Assembly (NCBI GenBank): GCA_009695405.1
Contig: SIAZ01000199.1
Location: 1-6,496 of the forward strand
Length of the DNA: 6,496 nt
Direction of reading: 5' to 3'
Origin: Pedosphaera sp.
GTDB lineage: Bacteria; Verrucomicrobiota; Verrucomicrobiia; Limisphaerales; UBA9464
The position numbers and the translations under genes are program-made. The notes under the pieces are model-generated. The model was not told the DNA's origin, made no database searches, and saw nothing but the letters and a program-made list of their open reading frames with translations. Positions 1-6,349 of this stretch are shown here, in pieces; the first letter of the stretch is position 1, and the number at the start of each line of letters is the position of its first letter.

Positions 1-98
1 TTACCGCTCGATAACCAGTTGCGAACGACCTCGCATTTGAACGATTTATCGAACTTCCGGCGCGTTTTTGTAGGGGAGTCTTTGATGATGGATTCCAT
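1..98 (-). CDS. IS3-type transposase OrfA, N-terminal fragment (runs off the window)
   Basis: The reverse strand from the ATG at 98-96 encodes 32 residues before the edge, starting MESIIKDSPTKTRRKF and continuing DKSFKCEVVRNWLSSG. The pattern RRKFDKSFKxEVVRxW is the start of the HTH_Tnp_1 (IS3/IS911 OrfA) domain, a DNA-binding protein that recognises the element ends and is made together with OrfB by programmed frameshifting. An in-frame TAA at 116-114 leaves this ATG as the only start. An AGAGG-type ribosome binding site lies about 11 bases upstream, a slightly long spacing. Only the beginning of the domain is present, so whether the copy is active cannot be judged. IS66 elements also carry a small HTH protein, but this motif and the TGA-starting end favour IS3. 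Confidence 0.75.
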   Translation of the reverse strand, partial: MESIIKDSPTKTRRKFDKSFKCEVVRNWLSSG

Positions 99-146
99 GG
101 TACAGGATTCCTCTTACTCTCCGTCCGAGAAATCGAAGCAACCTCA
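1..146 (-). mobile_element. Left end of an IS3-type insertion sequence, running off the window
   Basis: On the reverse strand, the coding sequence of the neighbouring EF-hand gene stops abruptly at TGAGGTTGCTTCG (146 downward). Forty-five bases later an OrfA-type transposase gene begins. An end starting with TG, a short leader and a first ORF encoding a basic helix-turn-helix protein match the IS3-family layout. I place the tip at 146 because the host frame stays intact up to 147. The exact tip could shift by a base or two, and the length of the inverted repeat cannot be read without the other end. The direct repeat made on insertion (3-5 bp in this family) would end in AATT on the reverse strand, just before TGA. 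Family assignment rests on the OrfA motif and is fairly secure; the tip is an inference. Confidence 0.7.
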
Positions 147-1268
147 AATTAACTCAATAATTGCTTGCCGAGCGCCGCCAGCGAGGAGGTCACGAATACG
201 GGCAATTCCTAATTTTCCGACAGAGATTCCCAGCTTCGCGCCGTTCCAAGCGTCAAAGGGCGCAATTTTCGCCTGAACAGCCGCCCAATCCGCTTCGGAA
301 AGCTCCAATCTATCCGTTAAAAGTGGCTTCAAGGCATGGTGGACAAAGTCAATCATCGCCGTCGCATGTGCTGGATTAATACCCGCGGTGAACGGAAGAG
401 ATCGACCTGCGGCGACATGGGCCAAGGGAAAGCCAGCGATTTCGTTAGCAGTAATGCTCAGGTCACGGGCGGCGATGGGGAGATATTCTTCTTCCTTACG
501 GTTTAGCAATAGGGCTGTCCGAGGATCATAGGCTGCGAGTCGACAACGCCCGAAAAAATCATCGACTTTAGTTTTGACCGCACGGATCGCGGAACTCGCT
601 AGAGCGGTATCAGAGCCTGCAGGCAAAATTCGATCAGGATCAATTTCAGAAAGAGTCATCCAGTCGTTAAATGCCGCTAGTTCTGTAAAGAACGCATCCA
701 ACTTAATCGTATCAATGCCGGGTTTACCGCTCCGATCAACAACCGATCCCACTGCAGTCATAATCTCTCGAATGATCGTCTGAAGGGCTGGATCCGATGC
801 CGACTCTGGGATGATAATGCCGTCACCATTAAACACAGTTGTCGCAAAACTACTAGCGGCGGCTGTGGCATCTGCGACCGTAAAAACGGCCGACTCTTTT
901 TTGCCTAGATTAGCAAGAACGACCCGCGCAGAAGAGAGAATCTGTCGCCCTTCCGGTACACTGTCATTGATGGCGTCGAGAGCGACCCCATCGACTCCTT
1001 TCAGCAGGTCATCCGCATTCCGCAACATCGATCCGGCCCAAGTAATCGCTGCAGTTAATTCTTTGGCACGGATGCGACCGTCTTTATCGGTATCAATTAA
1101 GGCTGAAGTCTTGGGGTCAAATTCGATGCCGGCTGTGGGGCAGGCCAAGGCGACCCAGAGTTTTTGATCCAACTGGGGCAGATTTAGGAGATCAGCGCCG
1201 GTTTCAATTTTGACCTGATCAAAGCCGCCAGCACGAAAGAAGCTCCAAGAGTGCGAGGGTGAATTCAT
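144..1268 (-). CDS. EF-hand protein of unknown function, 3'-truncated by the IS3-type insertion
   Basis: The 374-residue product has no signal peptide or membrane segment, so it is probably cytoplasmic. Residues 59-70 form a canonical calcium-binding EF-hand loop, DTDKDGRIRAKE, with acidic or oxygen ligands at loop positions 1, 3, 5 and 12, Gly at 6 and Ile at 8. Degenerate GDG- and DRSGKPG-like segments follow near 147-155 and 178-189. The N-terminus (FFRAGGFDQVKIETGADLL) and the segment after it resemble a conserved protein of Verrucomicrobiota and relatives. I recall those proteins as considerably longer, with a separate C-terminal half. Here the frame ends in ...GARQAIIELI, and the TGA stop coincides with the first bases of the inserted IS, so the C-terminal part is missing. 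Function may be lost. The ATG at 1268 fits the family start, but no Shine-Dalgarno sequence precedes it; an 11-bp repeat array occupies that space. The gene lies 88 bp downstream of the methyltransferase pair on the same strand. Confidence 0.75.
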   Translation of the reverse strand: MNSPSHSWSFFRAGGFDQVKIETGADLLNLPQLDQKLWVALACPTAGIEFDPKTSALIDTDKDGRIRAKELTAAITWAGSMLRNADDLLKGVDGVALDAINDSVPEGRQILSSARVVLANLGKKESAVFTVADATAAASSFATTVFNGDGIIIPESASDPALQTIIREIMTAVGSVVDRSGKPGIDTIKLDAFFTELAAFNDWMTLSEIDPDRILPAGSDTALASSAIRAVKTKVDDFFGRCRLAAYDPRTALLLNRKEEEYLPIAARDLSITANEIAGFPLAHVAAGRSLPFTAGINPAHATAMIDFVHHALKPLLTDRLELSEADWAAVQAKIAPFDAWNGAKLGISVGKLGIARIRDLLAGGARQAIIELI

Positions 1269-1271
1269 AAT

Positions 1272-1333
1272 AGTTTCGTAAAAGTTTCGTAAAAGTTTCG
1301 TAAAAGTTTTGAGAAAGTTTTGAGAAAGTTTTG
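1272..1333. repeat. 11-bp tandem repeat, about 5.6 units, in the leader of the EF-hand gene
   Basis: On the plus strand, three perfect AGTTTCGTAAA units (1272-1282, 1283-1293, 1294-1304) are followed by two AGTTTTGAGAA units (1305-1315, 1316-1326) and a partial AGTTTTG (1327-1333). The two unit types share AGTTT..., so they look like one expanded array with a diverged half. The array fills most of the 88 bp between the Rsm22-like stop and the EF-hand start, ending 3 bp from the ATG. Each unit carries short A and T runs spaced 11 bp apart, close to one helical turn, which is expected to bend DNA. Role unknown: possible slippage-variable leader, curved promoter DNA or a protein-binding array. 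Confidence 0.95.
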
Positions 1334-1356
1334 CAGATGGACGAGTGATTGCTTCC

Positions 1357-2337
1357 TTAAGTAATAGGAGGCCTACCGACTTTAGAGGCGTTGGGCACTC
1401 CGGTCAGGTTTATTTCCGGTGGAGGGGGAACCTGTTTGAGCTGACGATAAATTTCTCCGTGGGTCCGCTTCTGAATTTCCATTCGCCCAGTACTTTCCTG
1501 ACGACAGATTTCCGCCCGCGCGTAAGGTTTGAAAAGTTCAGCCAAGCCCAATACTCGACCGCGGTCGGGCGTCCACTCGGCGACAGGACGACGATCCAGC
1601 ACCAGCCAACTGTAGGGAAGGCTGCGAAGGTCGATGCCCATTCGCTGACCGAACCGAACCCACAAACCATCGGTAAAGGCATCACTGGGTGCTTTAGCAA
1701 AGAAGTGACACCAATCCCTGTCTTTCTCGGGTGGAAGCAAACCGCAAGGTTTTCGATGCGGACAAGGGGCTACAACATAAAAGGTCTTACGAAGTTGTTC
1801 ACGAAGACTGACTAAGCCACGACTAACCGCAAAAGTTCCAGGTTCGAGCCAGAGGACACATTGGGCTACGTTTATCGCGTCCAGTAATCGAGGCAAATCG
1901 TCGCGATGCAATTCATTCAACACATGGCTAACCACGAGGGTGGTAGCTGTGGCGGTACCAGTAGGGTCGATCTGTGCGTTGATACTTGGGAACCGTTGCA
2001 GAGCGCGTTGGCGGGCAAAGTTCATGGCCAATGTCGAGCGATCGTGAAGTCGAACTTCCATAAATCGATCAGCGCCGAAGGCGTCTATTACACACCGAGA
2101 CGCCACGCCACTCCCACAACCCCAATCCAGAAGAGGCCCCGGCGGTGGTTCCCAACTGAGGCGCCCCAATTCTTGGAGTGCGGCGTCCCATTTCCAAGCG
2201 ATTCGTTGGGCGAATGTAAAGTCATAGGAAGCGAGATCTGACTCCGAGCGCCAGTATGTTTCCTGAACAGGTTCAGACTTCAGAAAGAGTTCCCTTAATC
2301 GGTCCAAAGCCGACCAATCAACAGCACTCCAAGTCAT
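1357..2337 (-). CDS. Rsm22/METTL17-like class I SAM-dependent methyltransferase with four-cysteine motif
   Basis: This 326-residue protein is of normal length for bacterial members of the Rsm22 family (mitochondrial small-subunit assembly factor Rsm22/METTL17). A Rossmann-type methyltransferase core starts with the SAM-binding motif LLDWGCGSG (69-77), followed by SHVLNEL (137-143). The family signature comes next: APCPHRKPC (190-198), DWCHFF (208-213) and SYLVL-like YSWLVLDRR (242-250). A C-terminal Cys lies in AEICRQ (275-280). Cys192, Cys198, Cys210 and Cys278 correspond to the four cysteines reported to hold a [4Fe-4S] cluster in eukaryotic relatives; binding here is inferred. The likely role is in ribosome small-subunit biogenesis or rRNA contact; the bacterial substrate is not known to me. 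The gene starts 30 bp after the METTL25-like gene's stop, suggesting one transcript. The ATG at 2337 lacks a clear Shine-Dalgarno sequence. Confidence 0.85.
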   Translation of the reverse strand: MTWSAVDWSALDRLRELFLKSEPVQETYWRSESDLASYDFTFAQRIAWKWDAALQELGRLSWEPPPGPLLDWGCGSGVASRCVIDAFGADRFMEVRLHDRSTLAMNFARQRALQRFPSINAQIDPTGTATATTLVVSHVLNELHRDDLPRLLDAINVAQCVLWLEPGTFAVSRGLVSLREQLRKTFYVVAPCPHRKPCGLLPPEKDRDWCHFFAKAPSDAFTDGLWVRFGQRMGIDLRSLPYSWLVLDRRPVAEWTPDRGRVLGLAELFKPYARAEICRQESTGRMEIQKRTHGEIYRQLKQVPPPPEINLTGVPNASKVGRPPIT

Positions 2338-2367
2338 AAAAAATTTAGCAGCATACCCTATTGAGCC

Positions 2368-3678
2368 TCAGTCGAGAGGCGGAGGGATCGTTGGGATTTC
2401 AGACTGGAGAAAAAAGCCTAATCGTTCAGCAAGCCGTTGGCGGTGTATCCCATAAAAGTCAGCGAGATCACGCACCGCCCTTGCGGCGATTTCACGATCT
2501 TTGGGGCGTTTAGATTTCACCGCCGATATCATTAAATTCTTGCCAGTGTGTTCGGTGGAAATAAATTCAAAGACGCGGGTATCATAGCCAGCCCACTCAA
2601 GTAAGGCTGCTCGAAAGGCATCGGTTGCAAATTCAGCCTGTCGTTCACGGAAAATACCATGTCGCAGCGGTTCAACTAGAACAGGTGAAGCGGTGAGCTG
2701 CGATCGAACTTCCTGATGGCAACAGGGAGCAACAACCATCAAAGCAGCCTTAGAAAGAACACCTTTAGCAAGAGCTTCGTCGGTAGCGGTATCACAGGCG
2801 TGCAAAGCTATGAGGACTCCACCCTCGGGTAAGGTGCAAGAGGCAATATCACCGGCTTGAAAGGTGAGATCACTCAGACCGCACCGTTCGGCAGTCGCTC
2901 GACATTCGGTCACTAACTCAGCCCGTGCCTCGACACCGGTCACTGTGACCAAGCCCGTCCGAGTGCTTTGAAGATGTTGATGTAGGGCAAAAGTTAGGTA
3001 AGCCTTGCCGCAACCCATATCCACAACCTGCATAGGGGCATCGGCAGGGAACCCTGTCTCAGCAAGTAGTGGCTGGAGCACTTCGATAAATCGATGGATT
3101 TGGCGAAACTTCGCTTCCATTCCCGCCTTCACTGCTCCATCGACAGTGGTGACGCCTATTTCACGCAACCAATGAGAGGTCGGCGCCACGGACCGTTTTT
3201 TAACCCGATCATGCGAAAGATTGGGCGGTGTACTCACCTCAGCTTTTCCCAATACCAAACGCGTGGTTTGGCCCTTGCGGAAGGTTAACTGGGCGGTGCC
3301 ATTGGTTGCCGAGAGAAAGCCATTTAAGAATTGGCGCCCTAATAGTTCCCGAAGGATTTCGAGAGCTTCTTCAGGTGGAAAATTCCGCGTAAGATCGCGG
3401 GTGGGATAGCGGTACAGAAAGCACAGCAAAAACCCCTCTTTTAGAACGACTGGACGAACAAATACATTACGAATGCCATCCCGATCGACTGGAATACCCA
3501 AATTAAGGCGGACAAAAGTACCCTCGCCGATAGAGGCTTGGACTCGGTCCAGAAATTCTTGAAGTGTAGGCTGACTCACTGGAGGCCGAGTGTAGCGGCG
3601 AAAACGCTTCGGACCAGCCTGTTTGCAACCAATGAATGTGCAAGATTCAAGCCAGCCCTGTTTTCCCTGCTTCCCCAC
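2368..3678 (-). CDS. METTL25/GSTCD-like class I SAM-dependent methyltransferase (Methyltransf_32 type)
   Basis: The protein is 436 residues from the GTG at 3678. Residues about 35-150 form an N-terminal domain I cannot name, perhaps involved in substrate recognition. The methyltransferase domain begins about 185 and shows the SAM-binding motif VVDMGCGKAYLTFAL (218-231), an acidic residue after strand 2 in GVEAR (248-252), ALHACDTATDEA (291-302) and VAPCCHQE (316-323). ALHACD and PCCH together are typical of the Methyltransf_32 family that includes eukaryotic METTL25 and GSTCD. An RNA or protein substrate is plausible but unproven. The start is uncertain: residues 1-33 are basic and weakly conserved-looking, no Shine-Dalgarno site precedes the GTG, and the next in-frame candidate is the GTG at 3579 (residue 34), just before the well-formed PTLQEF... 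domain. It is probably the first gene of a minus-strand operon with the Rsm22-like gene 30 bp downstream. Confidence 0.8.
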   Translation of the reverse strand: MGKQGKQGWLESCTFIGCKQAGPKRFRRYTRPPVSQPTLQEFLDRVQASIGEGTFVRLNLGIPVDRDGIRNVFVRPVVLKEGFLLCFLYRYPTRDLTRNFPPEEALEILRELLGRQFLNGFLSATNGTAQLTFRKGQTTRLVLGKAEVSTPPNLSHDRVKKRSVAPTSHWLREIGVTTVDGAVKAGMEAKFRQIHRFIEVLQPLLAETGFPADAPMQVVDMGCGKAYLTFALHQHLQSTRTGLVTVTGVEARAELVTECRATAERCGLSDLTFQAGDIASCTLPEGGVLIALHACDTATDEALAKGVLSKAALMVVAPCCHQEVRSQLTASPVLVEPLRHGIFRERQAEFATDAFRAALLEWAGYDTRVFEFISTEHTGKNLMISAVKSKRPKDREIAARAVRDLADFYGIHRQRLAERLGFFLQSEIPTIPPPLD

Positions 3679-3689
3679 CCAAGGATAAT
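3661..3689 (+). promoter_or_regulatory. Candidate sigma70-type promoter for the corA-kinase pair
   Basis: A GATAAT box (3684-3689, five of six matches to TATAAT) lies 25 bp before the corA ATG. A weak TTTTCC box (3661-3666, three of six matches to TTGACA) sits exactly 17 bp upstream of it. Transcription would start near 3696, giving a leader of about 19 bases. The element overlaps the presumed GTG start of the divergent methyltransferase gene, so either the two promoters are packed together or the methyltransferase starts further downstream. This is pattern matching only; Verrucomicrobial promoters may differ from the E. coli consensus. Confidence 0.3.
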
Positions 3690-3714
3690 GGCAGTACCTT
3701 GAGCACCGAAGTTA

Positions 3715-4713
3715 ATGATTCGTTCGTTTGCCTTTAATACATCTGGCCGCCTGCACTCGCAGGATTTGGACCTGTTTTTAATGCCCACGCTGCTGGCAAA
3801 TACGAACCTTTTTCTCTGGGTCGACTTAGAGGGTTCAACCCCAGAAGAAGCTAGGTCGATCCTCGATGATGTCTTCCATTTTCATCCCTTATCAGTCGAA
3901 GACTGTATCAATGACAGCCCGTCGCCGAAAGTTGAGACCTACGAACCTAAGGAAGAGGATCGCTTTAATAATTACCTTTTCATGGTGATTCATGCGGTCG
4001 ATTACAGCCGCAAAAACGGAGTCTTTGCGACGAGCGAATTGAATTTTTTCTTAGGGAAAAATTTTCTAGTTACCTACCACTCGGTTCCGTTGCGTAGCAT
4101 CACTACAGTCGAAGAACTCTGCTTAAAGAGCTCAGTGCTCGTGGCCCGCGCTCCCGATAGAGTCGCACATGCCCTCCTTGATTCATTGGTGGATAACTAC
4201 AAACCCGCGCTCGAAGAGTTAAGCATGGAGATCGCTGAACTGGAGGCTGAAGTGCTCGAAAAGCCCGTGCCACAAACCTTGCAACGGATTATTATGGTGA
4301 AAAAAGAAGTGCTTCACCTCCGTCAGATTATTGGTCCTCAACGGGAAGTCCTCCGTCGATTCGCTCTTGGCGAATTTAAACTGATTCGTGCTAAACTCGT
4401 TCCCTACTATCGGAACGTCTACGATAGCCTTTATCACATCGGTGACCTGGCGCAGGGCTATATGGATTCCCTCACCGGTATCTTGCAAATTTATCTGAAC
4501 ATGTCGGCGAACAAGACGAGCGAAATCGTTAAGGTCCTCACTATGATCACCATTATCACCACCCCACTCATGATTGTGGGCACTTGGTATGGTATGAATT
4601 TTAAAGATATGCCCGAAATCGACTGGAAATACGGCTACGGCTTCGCCTTTAGTTTGACGGTTATTAGCACGGCACTGACGCTCATTTACTTCCGGAAAAA
4701 ACGATGGCTTTGA
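3715..4713 (+). CDS. corA: CorA-family magnesium/cobalt transport protein
   Basis: This 332-residue protein is the usual length for CorA, the pentameric inner-membrane channel that imports Mg2+ (also Co2+ and Ni2+). The N-terminal cytoplasmic alpha/beta domain spans about 1-150 and includes LWVDLEGSTPEE (34-45) and FHPLSVEDC (56-64). A long helical stalk covers about 150-265 and contains IIGPQREVLRR (205-215) and LVPYYRNVYD (228-237). Transmembrane helix 1 is about 271-291, followed by the signature YGMN (292-295), the short acidic periplasmic loop FKDMPEIDW, and transmembrane helix 2 (about 306-325). The basic tail ends KKRWL, as in characterised CorA proteins. The ATG at 3715 fits the common start MIRSFxF..GRL, though the Shine-Dalgarno site is weak. 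Residues 79-85 (KEEDRFN) look like a small charged insertion before the NYLFMVIHAVD strand. The last codons overlap the kinase gene by 10 bp. Confidence 0.93.
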   Translation: MIRSFAFNTSGRLHSQDLDLFLMPTLLANTNLFLWVDLEGSTPEEARSILDDVFHFHPLSVEDCINDSPSPKVETYEPKEEDRFNNYLFMVIHAVDYSRKNGVFATSELNFFLGKNFLVTYHSVPLRSITTVEELCLKSSVLVARAPDRVAHALLDSLVDNYKPALEELSMEIAELEAEVLEKPVPQTLQRIIMVKKEVLHLRQIIGPQREVLRRFALGEFKLIRAKLVPYYRNVYDSLYHIGDLAQGYMDSLTGILQIYLNMSANKTSEIVKVLTMITIITTPLMIVGTWYGMNFKDMPEIDWKYGYGFAFSLTVISTALTLIYFRKKRWL

Positions 4714-5912
4714 AACGTCAGAATCGGGTCGGACAGGGCTTTCTAAAAAAGGCACTCGGCCAGATTGGCCGTTTGGATTCAACCGGTCTTCATAGCGTCA
4801 TTCAACGACTCGCATTGGAGCGAGAGTTTCTTGAGACGCTCTTTAATGCCATCGAAGACGGGATCATCGTTACCAATAACCAAGGGATAGTCGATTATCT
4901 CAATGCCTCGGCGACACGGTTACTGGGGATTTCGGCAGAGACGGCGGTGGGACAACCTGTTTCGCGCTATCTCCCCGAGTTAGATTGGAAAACCATCGCG
5001 ACTGCCGACGAACAAGGTGGCCCCGAAGTTTTCCACAGGGAATTCGAAATTGAATATCCATGTACACGCCTTTTGCGATTACACGTCGCACCCTTGGATG
5101 GATCGACTGAGGGAAGTCGTGGCCTCGCTCTGATTATGCACGACGCCACAGAGGCCCGACAGCGGACATCCGATGCAGTTGAAGCAGAACGGGTCCATGC
5201 CCTAACCCTTTTGGCGGGAAGTCTGGCCCATGAAATTGGTAATCCGCTCAACGCTCTGGATATTCATCTCCAACTCATGGAGCGAGAAATCCGTCGACTG
5301 CGGCGGACAATGGGTGAGGAGGCAACGGATCGATTAGACGGATTCCTCAAGGTCGCTAAGGGGGAGGTACATCGCTTAGACTATATCATCACTGAGTTTT
5401 TACAGGCCCTGCGACCGACCACACCCAAGTTTCAGTCAGGATCAATCAACGAAACCGCCTCGGAAACAATGGCTCTTCTCAGACCTGAGATGGAAGCGCG
5501 TCAACTGACCCTCACCGAAGAATTAGCTGAGAGACTACCTTCCGTGCAATTTGATCCAGCCCAAATCAAGCAGGTCTTGGTAAATTTGCTGAAGAACGCG
5601 ATGCAAGCGACCCCTCCTGGCGGATCTATCACTCTATCGACAGGTGCCAATAGTGAGGCTGTTTGGTTGCGTATCCACGATACTGGAGCGGGGATTCCCG
5701 CAGAGCGATTAAACCGCATTTTTGAACCCTTTTTTACCACCAAAGAAAAGGGCACTGGATTGGGTTTGCTCATTGTCCAAAGGATCATCCGCGATCACCG
5801 CGGACAAATTGAGGTGGAGAGTGCCGTTGATAGTGGGACGACTTTCAAGGTTTGGATGCCCTTGCTAGATCGGCGACCTCGGATGATCGCGCCGACATCC
5901 AGCACGCCCTAA
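4704..5912 (+). CDS. Cytoplasmic PAS-domain sensor histidine kinase, NtrB-like
   Basis: The protein has 402 residues with no transmembrane segment, so it should sense a cytoplasmic signal. A coiled region (about 28-45) leads into a PAS domain (about 45-150: LFNAIEDGIIVTNNQGIV ... NASATRLLG). The dimerisation/phosphoacceptor box is SLAHEIGNPLNAL (173-185), with His176 as the autophosphorylation site. The HATPase domain carries the N box NLLKNAMQA (294-302), G1 DTGAGIP (326-332), F box FEPFFTTK (340-347) and G2 GTGLGL (350-355). All catalytic motifs are intact, and the HEIxNPL pattern is the NtrB-like class that commonly pairs with NtrC-type regulators. The ATG at 4704 lies within the last codons of corA (Arg-Trp-Leu-stop), giving a 10-bp overlap and likely translational coupling. 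No response regulator follows, so its partner must be encoded elsewhere. Signal unknown; a link to Mg2+ or cation status is only suggested by position. Confidence 0.9.
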   Translation: MALKRQNRVGQGFLKKALGQIGRLDSTGLHSVIQRLALEREFLETLFNAIEDGIIVTNNQGIVDYLNASATRLLGISAETAVGQPVSRYLPELDWKTIATADEQGGPEVFHREFEIEYPCTRLLRLHVAPLDGSTEGSRGLALIMHDATEARQRTSDAVEAERVHALTLLAGSLAHEIGNPLNALDIHLQLMEREIRRLRRTMGEEATDRLDGFLKVAKGEVHRLDYIITEFLQALRPTTPKFQSGSINETASETMALLRPEMEARQLTLTEELAERLPSVQFDPAQIKQVLVNLLKNAMQATPPGGSITLSTGANSEAVWLRIHDTGAGIPAERLNRIFEPFFTTKEKGTGLGLLIVQRIIRDHRGQIEVESAVDSGTTFKVWMPLLDRRPRMIAPTSSTP

Positions 5913-6148
5913 TGAAGGCTTGATCTGAAAGAAGAGATCTACGACGAAATCTCCACACTCGGAGTTGTGCGGAAAACGACGAATTTCCCAATTACCCTAT
6001 ACCCTTTAGAATCTTTGCGAATCCACGCGTTGAGATGTAAGTTTACTATTTAGAGACGGTTACGGCTGGATCCTTTGGCTCGGTCGCCCTTTTGAGGAAA
6101 CTATTTACATCTATGCAATTCCCAAAGTCGCTGACAGATCTACCAACC
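5913..6148. other. Intergenic region between the kinase and the disrupted membrane gene
   Basis: These 236 bases hold no convincing gene. A small imperfect hairpin (5954-5969; arms CAC-ACT and AGT-GTG with one bulged T, loop CGG) lies about 40 bases after the kinase stop but has no T run, so I do not call it a terminator. AT-rich stretches near 5985-6010 and 6040-6055 could hold the downstream gene's promoter, but no good -35/-10 pair is evident. A GAGGAAA at 6094-6100 is a possible ribosome binding site for the ATG at 6113. Confidence 0.5.
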
Positions 6149-6349
6149 ATGAACATCAAACCCCTCCACGCATCGCTTATTTATACGGCGTTGGCTGTCG
6201 TTTATCCAGTCGTGTGGTTCTCAGTTATATTTGAGGCTTCTAAGAGTCTGAGTTCGGCTGAAGTTCAAGAGTTGATAGAAAGGAGCACTTCTTTCATTCA
6301 GGAAACCGACACGCTGTTAAATGGGGTGAAGGAAAATAGTCGTTTGATC
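6149..6349 (+). pseudogene. N-terminal fragment of an unrecognised single-pass membrane protein, disrupted by an IS66-type element
   Basis: From the ATG at 6149, 67 native codons precede the insertion. The peptide starts MNIKPLHAS, then has one hydrophobic segment (about 8-28: LIYTALAVVYPVVWFSVIF), then a polar, probably helical stretch (SSAEVQELIERSTSFIQETD...) ending KENSRLI. The topology suggests an anchored protein with a soluble C-terminal part, now lost. At 6350 the frame enters the GTAAGCG end of the IS, reads 14 foreign codons and stops at 6392-6394. I do not recognise the family. The start is uncertain: an in-frame ATG at 6113 adds 12 residues and has GAGGAAA about 12 bases upstream, whereas 6149 has no clear ribosome binding site but gives a more typical membrane-protein N-terminus. 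Confidence 0.6.

Noticed and set aside
811..1167. Plus-strand open frame of 118 codons opposite the EF-hand gene
   Set aside because: It is antisense to the EF-hand frame, low in complexity (Ala/Ser/Thr rich) and has no motif.
1272..1333. CRISPR array
   Set aside because: The units are only 11 bp and directly abutting, with no spacers.
1345..1815. Plus-strand open frame of 156 codons opposite the Rsm22-like gene
   Set aside because: It is antisense to a well-supported methyltransferase frame with intact motifs, and its product shows no recognisable domain.
4219..4782. Minus-strand open frame of 187 codons opposite corA
   Set aside because: It is a mirror of the corA codons; corA has the complete signature and membrane topology on the plus strand.
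5911..5924. TAATGAAGGCTTGA at the kinase stop as the remnant start of a lost response regulator
   Set aside because: The ATG is followed by a stop after two codons, and no receiver-domain residues can be read in any frame downstream.
5954..5969. Hairpin after the kinase gene as a terminator
   Set aside because: The stem is only six pairs with a bulge, and no T-rich tract follows.
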